Shown: piece by piece, positions 41,952 to 55,225 of the stretch
Layout: each line of letters opens with the position of its first letter
How positions within the stretch are numbered: the stretch's first letter is position 1
Assembly (NCBI RefSeq): GCF_047663525.1
Contig: NC_092588.1
Span: 140,298,501 to 140,362,500, forward strand
Source of the DNA: Anas platyrhynchos
Taxonomy: Eukaryota; Chordata; Aves; Anseriformes; Anatidae
DNA length: 64,000 nt
Direction of reading: 5' to 3'
The notes under the pieces: generated by a model
What the model saw: only the letters and a program-made list of their open reading frames with translations
What the model was told of the DNA's origin: nothing
Database searches by the model: none
Made by a program: the position numbers and the translations under genes

Positions 41952-42006
41952 AGATGTGAATTATGCCCTCATAAGGATGGTGCTTTAAAGAGAACAGATA
42001 ATGGGG
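41952..42006 (+). CDS. MLLT10: MLLT10 coding exon, residues 84-101
   Basis: Fifty-five nucleotides after the acceptor TTTTTTCCTAG, ending in phase 1 before GTAAGT. It encodes RCELCPHKDGALKRTDNG, the zinc-knuckle start with Cys85 and Cys88 that links the two PHD fingers of the PZP module. It matches the human exon residue for residue as remembered. Confidence 0.97.
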
Positions 42007-45000
42007 GTAAGTTTTATTCTTATTTTTTTTTGTGAACTCTTATTTTATGTGAGGGAAATAAGACTGTGCAAAGAATATGTAGGGATCCTAACAACGAATG
42101 AAAATGAGCAACCAGTCTATCACGCTGGCTGGTTTGGAAAGAGAACTATTTTACAGTAACCTTTAGTTGTTCAGCTTAGGATGAATTTCTTTGAGAACAT
42201 GGATCATTATTCTTAATTTTACTTTTAGATAAAAGTTACACAAAAGAGAAACTGCATTTTAACACAAGATTTTGTGGGGGAAATGGAAACATTTTGTGGA
42301 TTTAGTTGGAGTTTCAACACTTACAGAAGCTGTTGAAAGTGCATTGTTCATGGGGAAGTGGATTTTTGTCTAGCCCTGACTGAATGCACTGGTGCATTTT
42401 CAAAGGGTAGCTCTTTCATGCTTGGTTTACCAATAGGTTCTGTAAGAGAGGAGTTAGAGCTGAAAAGTTGCAGTAATGATTACCTGTCCCTTGCATCCTT
42501 CTAATTGTATCATTCAGCTTATCATCATATCTGCATCTGCTGAGTAGAAGTGCTAAAAAAAAAAAAAAAGTCTCCACTGAATGTTCTGGCTTGGTTAGAT
42601 TTTTGCTAATAGCTGAGTGGCGTAAACGAAATCTTTCAGTTAAGTTTCCAGTCACTTTGGGAATGCCCTCTTCTGTCTTTACCAGATGCTTCTAAATCGT
42701 TACGCATCACCTGTTTGTAAATCTAGTCACTTTGATACTGAGATCCTCCTCTTGTGAGAGGAGGTAGGGTGATCAGGATCCTGGATTTCATTTGGACAGG
42801 CTGTGTTAATTGTGTTCTGGAGATTTTATGCTGCAAACATAGTATTCTACCTATTTTTTTTTTTTTACCTTCAGCTTAGTGTGGATGCAGTTGAGTTGCC
42901 TGAGCACGGAGCCTGCTTGCATTTGGGCTGATCTACCCTTTCCCTTTCTGTGCTTTGACTATAATGTGCAGTGTGTGTTCTAGTATTCAGCACTCTAGTG
43001 TTTGCTTATCTAGAACATATTAGCAAACCTAGCATCATTTGTGAGTGTTGGGAGATTGTCTCAGTCTGGGTGTCAGTGAAAGTAAAAACTACCTCTGAAG
43101 TGGCAGCCCATACTTTAGCCTCAAAACTGTTCTTTCTCTCTCAGACAAGTTGATACCTGGCAGTGTGGAATTAATTTCTTCAGAAATGGCAACTGGAGTG
43201 TTTTCTGGCTTTATACTTAAAGTAGTGTTTGGGAATGTCTTGCTATTCTGTGTGGCAATTTTTTTTTCTTCAAAAAAGTTTTGAGAGCATATTTTGACAG
43301 TGTGCATCAAATATCCGAGCATCCTACTGATTCTCTCTTGCAGCTACGTTCTTTGCAATGATGAATTTGTCTGAAAGTGAATGACTACATATGATTGAAA
43401 TTATTTTAATAGCAAAGATGTTACACTGTACAAAGAGGATTGTCCCTACTCTAATTTTCATGGCCAGCTATTTTCATCAGCGCAAAGTTCATAGCAGAGA
43501 AATCTTGAGGATTTATGTTTTACTTCTTGGAAACAACTCTTCCTTAGTAATAGATGGTGTTGAATGCAGCAAATCCTACTTTATGGACCAAATGTCCTTT
43601 AAGTAACAGCTTTACAGAAGGATGTGAACCTTGGAAAAAATGAACTCTGAGCAGTGTTGTATTTCAGAAACCTACACTGTTAATCTGAAGCTTTCCCTTG
43701 GAAGTGTTGCCTAATAAAAGATTGTGCCAAAGCAGTTTAAGACTTAAGGTAATACTGTAGAAGGTCATATCATGGGCTTGTCAGGTCAAAATTATTTTTA
43801 CAGTAGGTTAATAGTTTTTTTTTTTTTTTTTTTATGCTATTGGCCAGAAAACCAAGGCAATTTTAGATTTGAATATGCCAGTAATGCATACATGGTCTGC
43901 TGCTCATGCGGGTGTATATACGTATAGATGTATTTTGCAGCAGTCTTCTGGATATGTGCTTTTTACTAACATGAAAAAGTGGTTTGTTTAGGTATTCAAG
44001 ATGCTGTATTTTGTGTTCAGTATCTTAATGCTTTTTGTCTAATGAGCTTTTACTGTAGAGGTCCATGATTCTCTTAACCTGCGGTAAGACGCTGTTACTG
44101 CAAGTAGACTCCTTGCTATGCATTCCTCTCTCATCCTTTGATTGCATTGGTATTTAAAACTCACTTTTTTTCCCCTGGGTTCATTTTGGGCTTCTCTTGC
44201 CCCAGCTGACCATGCTTAATGCTGATACCAGAAAATGGCCAGGACTGTTCTTTCAGCAGCAGCCTAAAGCTGCCTTAATTCCGCTGTATCTGGAAGCAGC
44301 CTAACCTGCAGCTAACCAGCACTGCTTGTGTGCAGTGGTGTTACCTTGCCTTTCAGAGTTCCTGGGCACTATAACCTATATGGCAAAGATGGCAAAGTAG
44401 TCTAGGAATTAAACTTCTATTGTTTACAGGCATTATCAACTAGGAAACAGTGATGGTGGTTTTTTTTTTTCCTTCTTGTCCACTTTCCTTCCCTGTGTCA
44501 TGTGAGGTTCTTTCGTGCATGTTCTTCCTCCCTCTCCTTTTACTCTTCTGTTACAGCTTATTTGACTTTTTGGAGATATATTGTCCTTTAAATTTGCTTT
44601 CTAGGTTTGATATTTCTGTTTGGAGTCGTCATCTTTCCCTTAGTTATGCTTACTGGTACAGTTGCCGAGGGGGGTAATGTTGGGTTTTCCAGTGTCACAG
44701 TAATTAAGGCATTAGAGTTTTCAGTGATAGGATAAATACAGCATTCTTGGAACAGCTCTGTCACACATCTCCTACAGGACTTGAAAGTGTCAGTATGGGG
44801 TATACAAAGAAGGGGATCCCGTTATTGAGGCCAGACTTTGTTTGGCCTGCTCTCTTTATCAGTATGAATCAGATTCTTGGTCAAGTTCTTGTATGCTTTC
44901 TCAGAATAAAGTACCAGCCTACAGGTATGTATGTTTTGGTACTTTTGGACTCAGTGATGTTGGTTTTGTGTTTTAATAGAACAAAAGCCCATCACACAGT

Positions 45001-45479
45001 TAACTTGTACACTTCTGTGCAAGGTTTTAGTGTCTGTAAGGCTGGTTGGATGGCAAGGCATCTGACAGCTGATCTGTACAATTTGTAAAAGTTGTTAACC
45101 AGTTTGTTCTCAATCTGTTAAATCACACTGCTATTTGATGCCACTTGGCAGGTGCCAAGTCAAAGGAAATGACAAAAACTAGTTACTTTATGGTCACCTT
45201 TTCAGTACGGCTTGTGGTTTTATCGACCTTTGTCATATACTTCCTTGGTCTTCTTTTCAAGATGGAGGGCCCAGACTGATGGGGTGTGCCTTGTATGAAG
45301 TATGTTTGTTCTCATTCTGCTTCTCTGTATCTCTTCCAAATGATACGTAATCTTTACCAGAGCTGAATACGAAATTTTCAAGAAGCAAATCTGTATCTCT
45401 CTAGGCTGCAAAATGATTACAGTATGATTTAGTGTTCCCTAAATGTAATTACAGCTCAACATTTTTTTGGTACATTTTT

Positions 45480-45555
45480 TTCTCATTAATAATATTCATT
45501 ATATAGTATGTATATAATATAATAATATATAATTTATTTTATATATATATAAAAC
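45480..45555. repeat. AT-rich low-complexity stretch
   Basis: TATA- and ATAAT-type units with many short self-complementary segments. Ordinary AT-rich simple DNA within an intron. Confidence 0.8.
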
Positions 45556-48500
45556 ATTTTCACTGTCCTAAAGATTGACACTACCTTGAAACTGGGATAG
45601 ATCCTGAAATTGGAACAAAAATGTTAATTTCTACAAGGCTTTTTCCTGAAGACTGTTCTTAAAATTGAGTACTCTTTCTTGAATCCCCTCTGAAAACAAA
45701 ACACACAACAATTTACATTTTTGAGGCGTTAACTGTTTTTACAGCCATTGTGAACTCTTGACTGTTTGGGTCACTGGAGGGTGGAGTGGGATAGGGGAAT
45801 TGCAGTTATCCTAGGTAATTGTAACTATATGAGCTAAGTGGTTTCTCAACAGTGCTGTGTGAGTGTTCATTTAGTCAGTGTCACGGGTTCATCCAGATGG
45901 TTCTGCACCAAGGTGCTGGTGTGCCTGGTTCTGGAAGGACAGAAGAGTTGAGCTGCAGTGGTAGCACCAAGTGGATCTAGCGTTTTTTGTTGATGATAAA
46001 ACTTTTTTGTTACACTGAGGAGTGCACAGATGCCTGCCTGTTCTTGGCTTCGTGATGGTGGCTGGGCTTACTTGTAGTGAGCCCAAATTGAGAATTCAGT
46101 TTGGATTCAAGCTTCTTCCTTTTCCCTCCAGGGCTTTCCATTGTCAGAGACCTCTACTGTCCCAGAACAGAAGCTGCTAAGATCTGGTTGCCCGTTTTTG
46201 TTCAGTTTCTTCACACCTTGTGAAATGGTCATTCTGCTTTGGCACTTGCACAGCCCTTGGAAATGATACAACTGCATTTAGCAGAGTGCAGCCTGCACTA
46301 ACATCCATGATGTGTTTTATTTGCCAACACATTATCTGCGTTGAAGATTATTAAGAGTTGACTGTCTTTAGCTACAATTTTGATTTAAATCATTTGTGCT
46401 GAGACACTGCATGATTATGATCAGGGTGATTGTCAGAAACTTTAGAAATATGCATAAATAATGCATTTTAATGTTTTGGCTGCTTATCATCTGCAGTTGT
46501 CTTCGGGGGAAAAAACCTCCATGGACCTTGTGGAACTAGGTTTTACATAGCATTAGAGCTCTTTCAGTGTTCATCGACTGCAGTTCTAGAAATTCTGCAT
46601 TTTACTCTACTGTTTCTACTGAAAATAAAGTAGGGTTGAGATGAAAAAAGAGCTTTGGGCTTTGAAGATACTTATTAACAATTGCTTGCTAAATTGGGTA
46701 TTCATGTCCATTTAGGGGCGTCACTGTGGTTAAGATACATGACTGAGTATAAAAGGTTTTGGAAACAAGGAAAAAGTGATGTGTTTCTGAGTTGTGCATT
46801 GATTGCCCTCTTATGTGTAAGAAGGCCACCTGAAAGAGCAATTAAAATATTTTTAGCAGTATCTGTACTCTTTATGCGGGTTAGTAGTTCAACACATTTT
46901 TTTAGAAAACCAGAAAAGCAACAAGTGAGAGTTTTTTTTGAAGATGTGAGGACTGGCTCTTCGCCAGTCTTGGTTGTTTTTGATACAGTGATGTTTTCTT
47001 AACTGTTGCAGTAATTTCTTCTGGGTTTTTGACACTCAGGAGGAAATAAAATCACGATCAGCTAAACTGATTATAGTCTTTTTGAATCCTAATTCTTTCA
47101 TCCTTTGAAAATATTGTGTGCAGTCTGATGGCTTTTTCTTTATTTTTAATCAAATTGTTCATTGGGATATGTTGTTGGACCTCCCATTGAAATAGTTTTC
47201 TTACAGTAATCTTTATCCACATTTTTCTTTAAGCCTAAAAGGCTTCATTTTGGTGTACAAGTTGTTGCTTTGAAATCTGATGCCTCTGGATGATGATCAG
47301 GAATGCTGTGTAACAGCATTCTTTGTGTCGACTTTTCACCAAGACTTCTTTCATGCAGCTGCTTGGGAAAAGGCCAGCTAACAATGCCGTGGTTTTATGT
47401 CATCCTTCGGGCCCTCTTCCCATCCTCTGGGTCAGTGAAGGGATCTCCTAAGTCTATAAAAACATCACATGCTAGCTTCTCTTACTCTTACTATTGGTAT
47501 CAGCAGCTCTCCCTGTCAGGTTTTATGGTCTGATGTTTTCCTGGTATTAATGTCTAAGAACATGGATGGTATAATGGTATATGTGCATATTTAGGAGTTT
47601 GCATTTTGCAAGAAGTGCTTATCTAAAAAAAAGTCCAGGCCTGTTGTACAGATTCACAGGACGTCGTGTATGTATTTTTTTTTTTACTAAGAAAGGCAGG
47701 GAAAGCAGACAACTTTAAAAATATTTTGCCAATCTAAACATACATCTCACCGTATCATCTGTATTATATATTTACTATTTATTTCACTAGTAAATATAAC
47801 ATAGGAAACTACCTTACAAATTAGGAAAAATGTTTAGAGCAAGCTTTAAATAAATGTTTGACATTTCTTTCTCTTATTGTATAAAGTGACTCCTTCAGGG
47901 AGTGGGAAGAGAGTCGCTAATACCATAGCATAAAGATAAAATGAGTAAAGCTATCATCTTACTTAGCAGACCAGTGGAATGTAAGCTGTAGCTTCTTTGA
48001 AAGTAAACTACTTACTGTGCTTCCAAATGAAGACCCAAAGAGGATTTTTCATATGTACTAATTCTTTTGTTGGGGAGAAACTATTGGTAAATGCAGACTT
48101 TGGTGTATTTCTGTGGAGTGGAGCCTTTTCTTTGCAGATGAACTTTGTTTTAACAGCAGTTGCCCCTTCATTCTGCGCACCAATGACTGTCAGCCACAGT
48201 GGTGAGATGCCTAGCAGGTGGTGTGAGCTTCCTGTTTTCATCCATCTTTGAAGAGGGTAAATCAAATAATACAGTGAATAATACTGCATTATCTATAACA
48301 ATCTCTAAAACTGTTTGCTAGGTTAAGGAAAGTACAGTATCTCAAGCAGATGAGTCTTTTCTGCAAGTTTTATCATTTTGCCAGGAAAAGGAAAACCAGG
48401 GTCAAACCCGAAGCATATGGAATGCCTTACTGAGGAGACACATAAAAAAAGGTCTAAAATAGTCTTACCCTCTGGCAAATAGGGACAATATTGGTCTTAA

Positions 48501-51500
48501 GTACATCTCTACTGGCTTTACCCTTCAGAATGGGACACAGATGAGTCTTGGGGTCAGACAGCAGATCTGCTGGTGGTGAGGGCTGTGGGTGCAGTTTCCT
48601 GTAACCTAGGCCAGCCACCAGCCTCTGCTGTGCTTTTCCCATGACTGCTTGTTTTTTTCACCTGTGGTTTTGCTTATGGTAATCAACCTCAGCATCTCTT
48701 GCATCAACTTGCTGATCTGACTGGAAGGTAAACTTCAGTTTTCCCCCAGGTTTAGTAACGAGATGAATACAATTTTATCTGCCCTGGTACACAGCAATCA
48801 TCTGCTTCAGGGAAAGTGAAGGGTAAGGTGGGACCTTGCCTTTTGGTGGCAGCTCACAGTTGAAACGGTTTGAGTTGTATCCTTAAAATACCTCCTCGAG
48901 TGGCTGTAATAAGAAACTGATGTTTCACCAAAGGCAGGTTTTCCCATGTGAGAAAAATATTCTGTCTTCGTTTAGGTGTGAGCTATAGTTACAAACAAAA
49001 CAAAAGTTCCTCAGTGAGATACAATGGATTCACCAGGAAATGGCACAGAATGCGTAAACAGTTCTTAGTTTGGAGTTGGTGCAGGCTTAGGAAATGGCCA
49101 TGACATCCCAGAGCTTGGTTTTGGGACTGGACTGGCACTGCAGCTGGACCTACGTGTCACTTTGTGGCTCTGGCTTCCAGTCTGCTATTGCTTTCCTGCG
49201 CAGCTTCAACGTGGATTGTGGGATGTGGCCTTAGTATAGCGCCTACTCTGTGTCTTGGTTCATCACCTTCTCTATACTTGGGTGGTGGGATGGGTTATTA
49301 CTGTAAAAATCTCTTTTTGTTACTTTATTGTGATGGAAAGATCATAAAAGCAGGGCTTCAAAATTTGCAGTGGAAGGTGATTGAATTTTTTTGCAGTGCA
49401 AGTGCTTGTGAATCAAGCTTTGAACAGTTAAACAGTAATTGCAATGGCAAAAAAATAGATGGATAATGCACTGTCTGCCATTTATCTTTTTTTTTTTGTT
49501 GTTGTTAATTTTAGATTACTTTGTGAAAGCTTGTTTCTAGTTAGAAACCTCTCTGGTTGCAATAGTCTCTTATTTGCTGGTGGTAAAATTCAAGTTAGCT
49601 ATTCTCTGTCACTGAGATAACACGCCAACCATTTTTAGTTAGGATTCTGGAGCCTGAAATTTGTCACTCCGAATGATAAGGAATATTGAATACTCAAATT
49701 ATATTTAAGTCTGTAGTGTTAGAAGTGTTCAGTTAGACACCTGAAATCAAAGTCTCACTGAAAGATTTGTAAAATGTGCATAGATTCTGTGCTGGTAATT
49801 AAACATTTGGCATGCCGGAGCAAAACCTAAAATTGGCAAAACTCAGTAGTGTGCCTTCCTGAGGAATAAGTCAAAATAAATTAGAAAAAAAAACAACCAA
49901 CCAACCAAAAAAAAAAACCTCAAGTGGAAAGCTGGAAGTTTTCATAAGACATACTTGAACTTTGAAGACGTTTTGGCATGCATTTCCAGTTTTTGATACT
50001 GGAGAAAACTCTTTCCAGTATTATTGTTATTGAAGTAGATCTTGGGGTTGTTTTATATGTGGTTTTGATGTTGTTTTAACGTTGGTTGAAGTTGTTCCCT
50101 GAGATCTCTTCAAAGGAAAGTGTTTTAGCTACACTTGTGCAATGTTATCTTAGAAAGCAAAGTGGATTTTATTTTTGAAAGGTAAGGAACATTTCCTAGA
50201 GTTACTGGACTAGAAAGTGCAATTGAAATAAATACAGGGAGTTTTAAATTGGCTGTCACCAGTAGGTTGTCTCTAATAAGCAATAGCCAAAACTGTTGAT
50301 ATTTTAAAATTTCTGGATGCGGGCATTGTTTGTTGTAGAACAGTGGGATGGCTTAAAGGGAAAGAGGGAGTAAATCTGCTAGCCCTTAGCATCCTTCTGT
50401 GACTATTTTTCTTCAGCAGTTTCAGAGAAAGCAGTTCTGATCAGAATGCACAGAAACAAGCAGGCTCAGGTGCTGATTTGAATCCCGGTAACAACTTCCT
50501 TAATTTCTTAGTTTTAAGTTAAAGCCTAAGCTTATATTAAGAAAGAGAGGTGTTATCATCTGGTACAAATATTATTACTGGGAAATGTAAAATGGCCACC
50601 TTCTCTAGGATTGAAAAGCAGTAAGTTAAATAAGGGAAAAAAACATACTGAGTTTAGAAAGCTTTAGGAATATTTTACACAATGCTAATACATGCAGTTG
50701 CAAAAATGTTTCCTCTTCCTCCCCTTTCCAGTTAAAGCTCTCCTGAAGGGAGGTGAAAGCAAAAGCAAATTGAGCATGAGCAATTCTATAGTAATAGTAA
50801 GACTTTGTTAGCAATTACTGTAAATTGAGATACAGAAAGTTTCTAAGTAAAATTAAAAGGAATGAAAAATTGTGGCCAGTTGCTTGTATGCAAGATGTGC
50901 TCTACCAGAGTTGCAACTGAAGAAACTTACTGATTTAAGTAAGAAAGGGTGAGGGCTATGCAGATGATTTTAAAAGGCTTTTAGTAAGTTTTATAACAAA
51001 AATTATCTGAAAAAAATGAAATTAGGCCCTGGCTGAGATTGGGGAACAATTGGAAATCAGAGTATCCTGTTGGTATTTCTGTCCTGTTCTGGGTGAAGGG
51101 GAATGGTAATAACGTAACTTCAGATTGAATACTAACTAGTAGAAAAAGTTACTGAATGTGTAGAACGGTGATACTACAGGGTTTTTTAAATCTGAAAACT
51201 TGTGTATACAATAATATTTTCCACACTTAAATATTGGGAAAGCTCAAAAGGGCTGGATTTGATTACGTTGGGAGGGGAAGATGTATAGTTGCTGATGAAG
51301 TTGATAGCTTCCCTCAAAACGATGTAGTAAGTGATCTGAATGGGAAGTTTACAGTACAGTGTTTATAGCTTACATGAAATTAATTGAAAAATGTGAATTT
51401 AATGGAGCTGTAAGGATTATACATCCAGATGTGAAGTGTGTGCTTGCTTCTGTTACTGGTTTGGGTGGGTGTCTCTTCAGAACGTTTTGTCATCACAGCA

Positions 51501-52881
51501 GGCAAAGCATCCCTGTCATCCAGTACGAAATGACAAACTCAGCTCTGAACATGGCAAGAGATTCCCTGTACTGCTGGGATACTGAGTGCTGGGCAGTGTC
51601 TGAGAGGAGCTGCCTGAAGAAGGACAAAGCAGCTTCTTTTGGCTGAACAGCATGATGAAACAGAATGATGAAAGTACCTGCCAAGGAAGAGGAAGGAGGA
51701 AAAGCACGGGTTCTGGCCTCTCAGCCAGGGGAGGTTGAGCTTGCCAAGGAAAATGTCCTGTTATGCCTGGCTGAATAATCCCCTGGGGCTGTGTCTGTGG
51801 TTTAATCCTGCTTCCTAAACCTGGGCTAATACATAGCGAGGAATGCAAGATAGCTAGAGGTAGACTGTGTGTGAAGGATCATATGTAGCCTTACAGCTGT
51901 GTAGCCTTGAGATGTTTTCCTGGGGAGGATAGTCCTGGATTTCTGGTTTCTGCTTTCTCTCCTGTTTATGCATGTTTGCAGAGTTTTGGATGCAAAAGTC
52001 ATAAGCAGGAAGCAAAATCCTGGGCTCTCGTTTCTGAGGGGATAAGGGAGGCATTTTCTCACTGTGTTGTTTAGTCAAGGGCCTTCTTGGTTGCGGAAGC
52101 CATTCCAAGTGAAGTCTGTCTGAATGCTGCTCATTCCTTCTTCCGTCAGCGAGACAAGAGAACTGTCATGCTGGCCTTGTTGGCTGCAGGTGTTGTTGTT
52201 CCTGTGCGTTATGTACTGATTGTAGCAACAGTGAGTAGTCTCATTTGACATTTATGAAAAAGGTGATGTTTGTTAGCTTCCTTTTTGGATGTCCTCTGCT
52301 ACTATCTGGTCCTTGTATGGTGAAAAGGAATGTTTTCACCTCCCGTAAGCCCGTGAATTTTGTGGAGGAGTCTCCAGGCCTTGTGGAGTTTTCCAAGGAT
52401 GGAGATTCCTCGGCCTCCTCAGGCAGCCAGTCCGTAACTGCACTTGTTAGGGAACCATTTCTTCCTTATGCTTTCTTCAGGGAGAGCTGTGGGTTGCTTT
52501 CTCATACTTCAATTTTTCTTCAGCAGGGAAGCTTTGTCCAAAGTAACATTTAATCTGTACTGTGTATGAGCCCTTCTTTTATTATGGGGGCTTTTGAGGC
52601 TGGTGGAGAGGGTCACAAGAGTGCTGCAACCTTCCTCATGGTTTAAATTTACATTGGACAGATTGTGACTTTTCTGCAAGGTCAGATCGTGTGGGATCTA
52701 GAGAAGATTCTGGAACCAAGTGGAGAAGGTCCTTGAGTACTTCTGAACCCCTTGTTCAAACAGCGCGTTCATGCTGTTGTACTTCATTTCATTATACACA
52801 TCCTGGTAATGTTATGGTGAAGGATGAAAGTGCCCACAACTGTCCTGGGTATATAACACACACTCTTTGAAATCAGAATCT

Positions 52882-52943
52882 TGTATCATATAAAATGATA
52901 CATATATCAAAACATACAAGATCATATACATCTTGTATGTTTT
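52882..52943. repeat. Two adjacent inverted repeats
   Basis: TGTATCAT/ATGATACA (52882-52889 and 52895-52902, 5-nt spacer) is followed by a perfect 14-bp inverted repeat, AAAACATACAAGAT (52909-52922) and its complement (52930-52943), with a 7-nt spacer. Both share the CTTGTAT word in one orientation, suggesting a common origin. Confidence 0.75.
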
Positions 52944-55115
52944 GGGACATATTGTTACATTTTTTTTTATAGTGACAGAGTAGTGGTCAGTTAAAGTTAC
53001 TTTTGAAACTGGTTTCCTGTAGTGAAAGTTCTTCACTTGTAGCTTAAAATATGTAAAAGTCAGTTGGCTTAGTAAGTGATTTTTTTCATGATTCTGGTAT
53101 ATTTTTTTGCATTTATGTCTTTTAGTTGGTGTAGCTGGAGAACAATCTTAGTTATGTTCAATGTAAAAGCTTTTGCCATTCGTTTGTGATGGTCTTCAAC
53201 TAGCTGAAGAATAGGCTTTCAAAATTTTTATCTGTCACTTTTCTGTGGGTTTAATGGCCTTATTAGATGAGTGGTGTTTATATCTGAGTTACTGAGTGGA
53301 GAAATAAATATTCACAATTAACACCATATTAACATTTGTTTATCTGTCTGTAGTAAAATGGTTCTGGCTTAGGGCATTGTGCAAGTCTTAGGAAAGTCCT
53401 TTTAAATACTGATTCTCTGGAGATATTAAGAGCAGAGAACAAAAAACTGAAGTTTTTATATTTTTTTCCAGTCTGTTAATGATAATTTTAGAATGGTCTG
53501 TAGAAAAGTTTTTAAAAACAGCTCGAGCTGGCAGTTTCTGCTTATGTTTTCCTTACTCTCTTACTAGTTTAATGCTTTTTCTGTGTGTTATAAAAGTCTA
53601 CAAACTGTATATGAATAAAATGGAGAAGCAGCACGGATACTGTATTTAGTTGCAGATGAGATTCTAGAATGGTATGTTTGCCAGTCTGTGAATGTTGACA
53701 GTAAGATTTATGCTTGTACTTTTTCATTTTCTTACACAAACTATGACTATCAATTTAGTAAACTGGAGCATGGGGGAGGATCAGTTGGAAACAGCTAGAA
53801 AGGATTTGTGACTTAATAGATAAAGAAAAAGCATGTACCCAATTCCAGACGCTTGATACCATTCCAGAGTCTCAGCAGTGGTGGTGTTTTTTGCATTATA
53901 TGATACATTCACATAAAGATAGTTTACTTGCTTTACCTAATCTAATAATCTGTTAGATTAATTATATAAATGTGGAATTTTATGCCCTTAATGTTCACTT
54001 ACACATAAGACAGCCAGGGCAGGGGGACAGCACTACTTTTAAGGTGTACTGAAGGTCTTGTGATGAAAGATTTCAGTTTTCTTCCTTGGAGAGAACAGAA
54101 CTCGTGTTAAATGATTAGCAACATCAAACTCACTTTGAGATGGAGTAGCTCTGCACTATGTGATAGCTCTCTTGTCATTCTGTTAGTAATGTTAGTATGT
54201 TTGTCTGTTGGGTTAGCTTTTGTTGAATTTAGCCTAGGATAGGATATGGACAGTTTTTACACTTATGGCAAACTGTCCTCCACTGGAAAAAACTTGCAAC
54301 TCAGGATCTTAGTATTCAAAGAAAGCCTGAAGGGGAATTTTCTCTCTGAATTAGCACTTTTTCCACTCCTTAAGTGAAATGCTGGAGAATTGGGTATATG
54401 TCTTTCTTGAAATGTTGTTAAAACACAGTATGGTAAGTAACTAAGCACTTACTGATGACCCTAAGTTAATTGCTTAGAACAGGACTGGATACAGGAGTTG
54501 ATGTGGTTATGAAAAAACAGATTGGCCACATCTTTAAATGAGGAAAAGACGGGAGTTTGATAGGTGTGGGGCTTTGTGTGTGTGGGGGGTGGTGGTGGTG
54601 TGGTGGGATTTCTTGCTATAGAAAGAATACATTGGTCTAGTCAAATTGAATGGCTTTGTTTAAATAATAAAAAAAAAAAGTGTCTTTAAATAGAAAGAAG
54701 TCTTACATGATGGTAATGCTTGCACGAATACTAGTTTGTTAAGACAATATTTCCCTGTTGCAGAAATTTGCATCGTTTTTAAGTGCTGACTGTTAATCTA
54801 AGAAATTTTAAAGAACAACCTGTTTTTCCATTTGTGTGTCACTGTTTGTAGAAATCATTACTATTTGCAGTCTGTGGGGTATTATTTGTAGGAATTGTCT
54901 ACACAATAAACTTAAATGTGTTACAGCTCATCTTAACTTTGGCTAATATGAAATGAAATGTAAACATGGTTTAAGTAATTTATGTCTGTAACGTTCTAAA
55001 TGGTTAAAGCAGTCCATGGGGAAAAGTGTTGTAAAGGGTTCTTCATGCTATAATTGAAATGTCCTTTGAGCTTCTAGAAAACATTAAAATTAAATACAAT
55101 TATAACTTTTTGTAG

Positions 55116-55225
55116 GTTGGGCTCATGTGGTTTGTGCTCTGTACATTCCCGAGGTGCAGTTTGCAAATGTTTCTACAATGGAACCTATCGTGTTGCAGTC
55201 TGTTCCTCATGACCGTTATAATAAG
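55116..55225 (+). CDS. MLLT10: MLLT10 coding exon, residues 102-138
   Basis: One hundred and ten nucleotides from TTTTTGTAG to GTATAA, entering in phase 1 and leaving in phase 0. It encodes GWAHVVCALYIPEVQF and on to VPHDRYNK. His105 and Cys108 complete the knuckle, and the segment leads into the extended PHD finger. The sequence is the typical AF10/AF17 signature. Confidence 0.97.

Larger units (their letters stand above)
42007..55115 (+). other. MLLT10: MLLT10 intron (13.1 kb)
   Basis: Bounded by GTAAGT and TTTTTGTAG. Mostly unique AT-rich sequence. It contains a T run at 43815-43833, an AT-rich simple stretch at about 45480-45555, a CCAA/A-rich stretch near 49890-49918, paired inverted repeats at 52882-52943 and a G/T-rich repeat near 54577-54608. 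No nested gene or identifiable mobile element was seen. Confidence 0.8.

Noticed and set aside
50460-50500. TTGAATCCCGG, like a tRNA T-arm
   Set aside because: No acceptor stem, D-arm or anticodon arm can be placed around it.
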